From DATAWZ01 sp036266975 (GTDB lineage Bacteria; Actinomycetota; Thermoleophilia; Solirubrobacterales; Solirubrobacteraceae): 7,107 nt of DNA. Every line of letters starts with the position of its first letter. Position 1 is the stretch's first letter. The stretch is from contig DATAWZ010000058.1 of NCBI GenBank assembly GCA_036266975.1, positions 1-7,107 of the forward strand, read 5' to 3'. The translations under genes were made by a program, and so were the position numbers. The notes under the pieces are model-generated. The model made no database searches. It was not told the origin of the DNA and worked only from the letters and a program-made list of their open reading frames with translations. Below, in pieces: positions 5,552 to 7,107 of the stretch.

Positions 5552-6682
5552 TCAGCTCGACGACCCGTATTGGATCGGGATCTTCGCCGACCCGATCTCG
5601 CGCCACGCGCGCGCTCCGGCGTCGAGCTGCCAGTCGGCGAGAACGGAGCCGTGCACGACGAGCGCATGGTCGTCGCTCGTGCCGAGCGCGACGGCCGCCG
5701 CTCCCGATGGCGGCGCCGGCAGCGCCAGCCACGAATCCGTGCGCGGGCTCGCGGTGTCCAGCAACAGAGCCTTCGCCTGCGCGAGGACGTACGTGGTGGC
5801 GCCTGGGCCCGATCCACTGGCGAGGAGACGCGACCCATTGGGAAGCGGGAGCGGATCCGTCTGCTGCCACCGACGCCCGCCGTCGGTGCTCCACGCTGCC
5901 TCCAGCGCGTGGGTTGCCCCGGTCAGGTCGAGCAGCACAAACGTCGTCGTTGCGGTCTGTGAGAGCGACAGCACCGAGACGTCGCGGCGCGCGAGCGAGC
6001 GTGGCAGCGGCGGTGCCGCGTTGCGCCACCCGGCGCTGTCGTGGGCGTAGAGGGCGATCTCGCCGGCATGCGCGCACGAGCCACCGACGAGCAGCGCTCC
6101 GGAGGCGGCGAACGCGACCGCGCCGAGCTCGTCGAGCCCGCACCTCCTCGCGGCTGCGAGGGCCGCGAGGCTGCGTGCCGTCGCGAGGGTTGTCCAACCG
6201 CCGCCGTGTGGCTCCAGCAGCACCGTGCCGCGATGCGCCGCGGTCAGCGCCGCCGTCGCACCGTCGGCGCCGACGGCGAGTGCGTCCGGCGCCGACGCCA
6301 GGCCGGCCGGCAGCACTCCCGGCGTCCATGTCCTGCCGTCGTCGGCGGTGCTTGCAAGTGGCGAGAAGCGCAGGTTGAAGCTCGGCAGGAAACCCACCAG
6401 AAACGCCGAGCCGGGAGCGAGGTCGAGGCCGCCGTTATCCGCGACACCCGGCGGCGTGACGAGCGTCCAGCCGGCGCCGGGCGCAGGGCGCCAGAACAGC
6501 TCCCAGAAGCGGTTCGCGCCCGACGCCGACCCCATCGGGATGGTGGCCCACGTTCCGGCGCCGACCTGGAGCGTCCTCGCCAGGGGCGGCGCCAGCGCGT
6601 GCACCGCCGGGCTCGGTGAGCTGCCGCCGCAGCCGGTAAGCCCGAGCGCCAGCAGCGCGACTGCCGCCGCGGCGCGCGTCAC
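5552..6682 (-). CDS. Lipoprotein with Asp-box (BNR) motifs, predicted beta-propeller
   Basis: From GTG 6682 the product has 376 residues. It begins with a compact lipoprotein signal: short n-region VTR, hydrophobic AAAAVALLALGL and lipobox LTGC with C18 as the predicted lipidated Cys. The mature protein has Asp-box-like motifs STADDGRTW (111-119) and STDGGRRW (265-272), and repeated Gly-Trp strand ends (GWTLV, GWTTL, GWRNA, SWLAL, AWREI). This is typical of sialidase/BNR or Ycf48-like propellers. It would be anchored on the outer face of the membrane. C181 and C203 might form a disulfide. Catalytic sialidase residues are not evident, so a scaffold or assembly role is more likely. An upstream ATG (6760) would overlap the SCO-like gene by 8 bases but adds a 26-residue Arg/His-rich extension before the signal, which is atypical; neither start has a good ribosome binding site. 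It is probably co-transcribed with the SCO-like gene. Confidence 0.75.
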   Translation of the reverse strand: MTRAAAAVALLALGLTGCGGSSPSPAVHALAPPLARTLQVGAGTWATIPMGSASGANRFWELFWRPAPGAGWTLVTPPGVADNGGLDLAPGSAFLVGFLPSFNLRFSPLASTADDGRTWTPGVLPAGLASAPDALAVGADGATAALTAAHRGTVLLEPHGGGWTTLATARSLAALAAARRCGLDELGAVAFAASGALLVGGSCAHAGEIALYAHDSAGWRNAAPPLPRSLARRDVSVLSLSQTATTTFVLLDLTGATHALEAAWSTDGGRRWQQTDPLPLPNGSRLLASGSGPGATTYVLAQAKALLLDTASPRTDSWLALPAPPSGAAAVALGTSDDHALVVHGSVLADWQLDAGARAWREIGSAKIPIQYGSSS

Positions 6683-6752
6683 AGAGACTGCCCGGGCGTG
6701 ATGTCCGCCCGGTCCGGCGGTCGCGTGCTGCGCCCGCCGGGCTGCGACGGCG

Positions 6753-7107
6753 TCACGCATCCTTCAAGACCGACCTGGCGGCGTCGGCGAGTGTGACTGC
6801 AAAGGACGACTTGGTGCTCGTGGTCGCCGGTCCCGGATCGGCGTTCATGACCCAGCGGATCCGTCCCGTGGCGTCGAGGACCGCGGCCCCGTCGGCGTGG
6901 GAGATCATCGCTCCCGCCGGTAGGACCGACACGTCCACGCTGAACGTGTTCCATACGCTGCGCAGCTGCGCGAGGGTGCCGGTGAGATACAGCCAGTTGG
7001 GCAGTTGCGCCAATGACTCGTCGCGATCGAAAGCTTGGAGGACGCTGGGCGAGCGGTAGATCGGGTTGGCGTCGATCGCGACAAGCTCGACACGGTGTGA
7101 GAGGCCG
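6753..7107 (-). CDS. SCO1/SenC family protein, C-terminal 117 residues (5' end beyond the right edge)
   Basis: The frame is open from base 7107 to TGA 6755..6753, so the N-terminus with the expected membrane anchor or signal and the CxxxC motif lies outside. The visible part follows the SCO thioredoxin-fold pattern: strand VELVAID (6-12 of the visible part), helix SPSVLQAFDRDES (19-31), NWLYLTGTLAQLRSVWNTFSV (37-57, the LTG-x-x-x-Q-[IL] signature), then ISHADGAAVLDATGRIRW (68-85). H70 occupies the place of the copper-binding His. SCO proteins deliver copper or reduce thiols during cytochrome oxidase CuA assembly; that is family knowledge. The usual D-P-x-x-D-T-P segment after the strand is replaced by DANPIYRSP. 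An internal TTG at 7013 is not the real start, because conserved sequence continues upstream. The adjacent lipoprotein probably shares its extracytoplasmic role. Confidence 0.8.
   Translation of the reverse strand, partial: GLSHRVELVAIDANPIYRSPSVLQAFDRDESLAQLPNWLYLTGTLAQLRSVWNTFSVDVSVLPAGAMISHADGAAVLDATGRIRWVMNADPGPATTSTKSSFAVTLADAARSVLKDA

Noticed and set aside
5451..6329. Minus-strand open frame (292 codons) overlapping the lipoprotein gene
   Set aside because: It is extremely Arg/Ala-rich, has no motif and overlaps a frame with a clear lipobox and Asp boxes. It also covers the intergenic hairpin.
6683..6760. N-terminal extension of the lipoprotein from ATG 6760
   Set aside because: It would put 26 Arg/His-rich residues before an otherwise complete signal peptide. 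The AAGG before this ATG is directly adjacent, leaving no normal spacing. It is kept only as an alternative start.
1..7107. Search for tRNA, rRNA, CRISPR repeats, insertion sequences, attachment sites and riboswitches
   Set aside because: No cloverleaf-like gap, no regularly spaced identical repeats, no transposase or integrase motifs, and no gap longer than 163 bases that could hold a larger element.

Overview
The window is very GC-rich, and all seven convincing genes, plus one candidate small ORF, lie on the minus strand. The strong G/C third-position preference, the frequent TGA stops, the overlapping start/stop junctions and an actinobacterial-type lipoprotein signal suggest a chromosomal segment of a high-GC actinobacterium. 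A Thermoleophilia/Solirubrobacterales-like lineage is a guess from protein flavour, not something proven here. There are no rRNA or tRNA genes, no transposase, no CRISPR array and no phage genes.

Reading in the direction of transcription (right to left), there are three blocks. Block A (7107 to 5552) is the C-terminal part of a SCO1/SenC-type thioredoxin-fold protein, truncated by the window edge, followed by a lipoprotein with Asp-box (BNR) motifs that is predicted to be a beta-propeller. Both are probably extracytoplasmic, and the pairing suggests copper/redox or respiratory-chain maturation. Block B (5454 to 2797) holds an NTF2/SnoaL-like small protein, a class II aldolase/adducin-family protein and an acyl-CoA-dehydrogenase-fold flavoprotein. 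The flavoprotein most resembles flavin-dependent monooxygenase/hydroxylase relatives. Between the aldolase and the flavoprotein lies a 26-codon ORF with a very strong ribosome binding site whose stop overlaps the flavoprotein start. Block B looks like a small catabolic or tailoring cluster of unknown substrate.

Block C (2633 to 1) is a tight operon: a MoxR-type AAA+ ATPase, a von Willebrand A (VWA) protein with a DUF2201-like N-terminal metallopeptidase-like domain, and a third gene that runs off the left edge. The ATPase/VWA pair follows the known MoxR-VWA chaperone theme. Two points stand out. The metallopeptidase-like motif reads HQVSH instead of HExxH, so the catalytic Glu is missing. The third protein is built on an approximately 13-residue tryptophan repeat (W-x-x-x-G-[VI]) and is coupled to the VWA gene by an ATGA overlap. 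Upstream of block C is a 163-base gap with four short inverted repeats and a promoter placed so that the ATPase mRNA would be leaderless.

The best candidate for an under-described system is block C: an AAA+ ATPase, a pseudo-metallopeptidase/VWA adaptor and a Trp-repeat partner.
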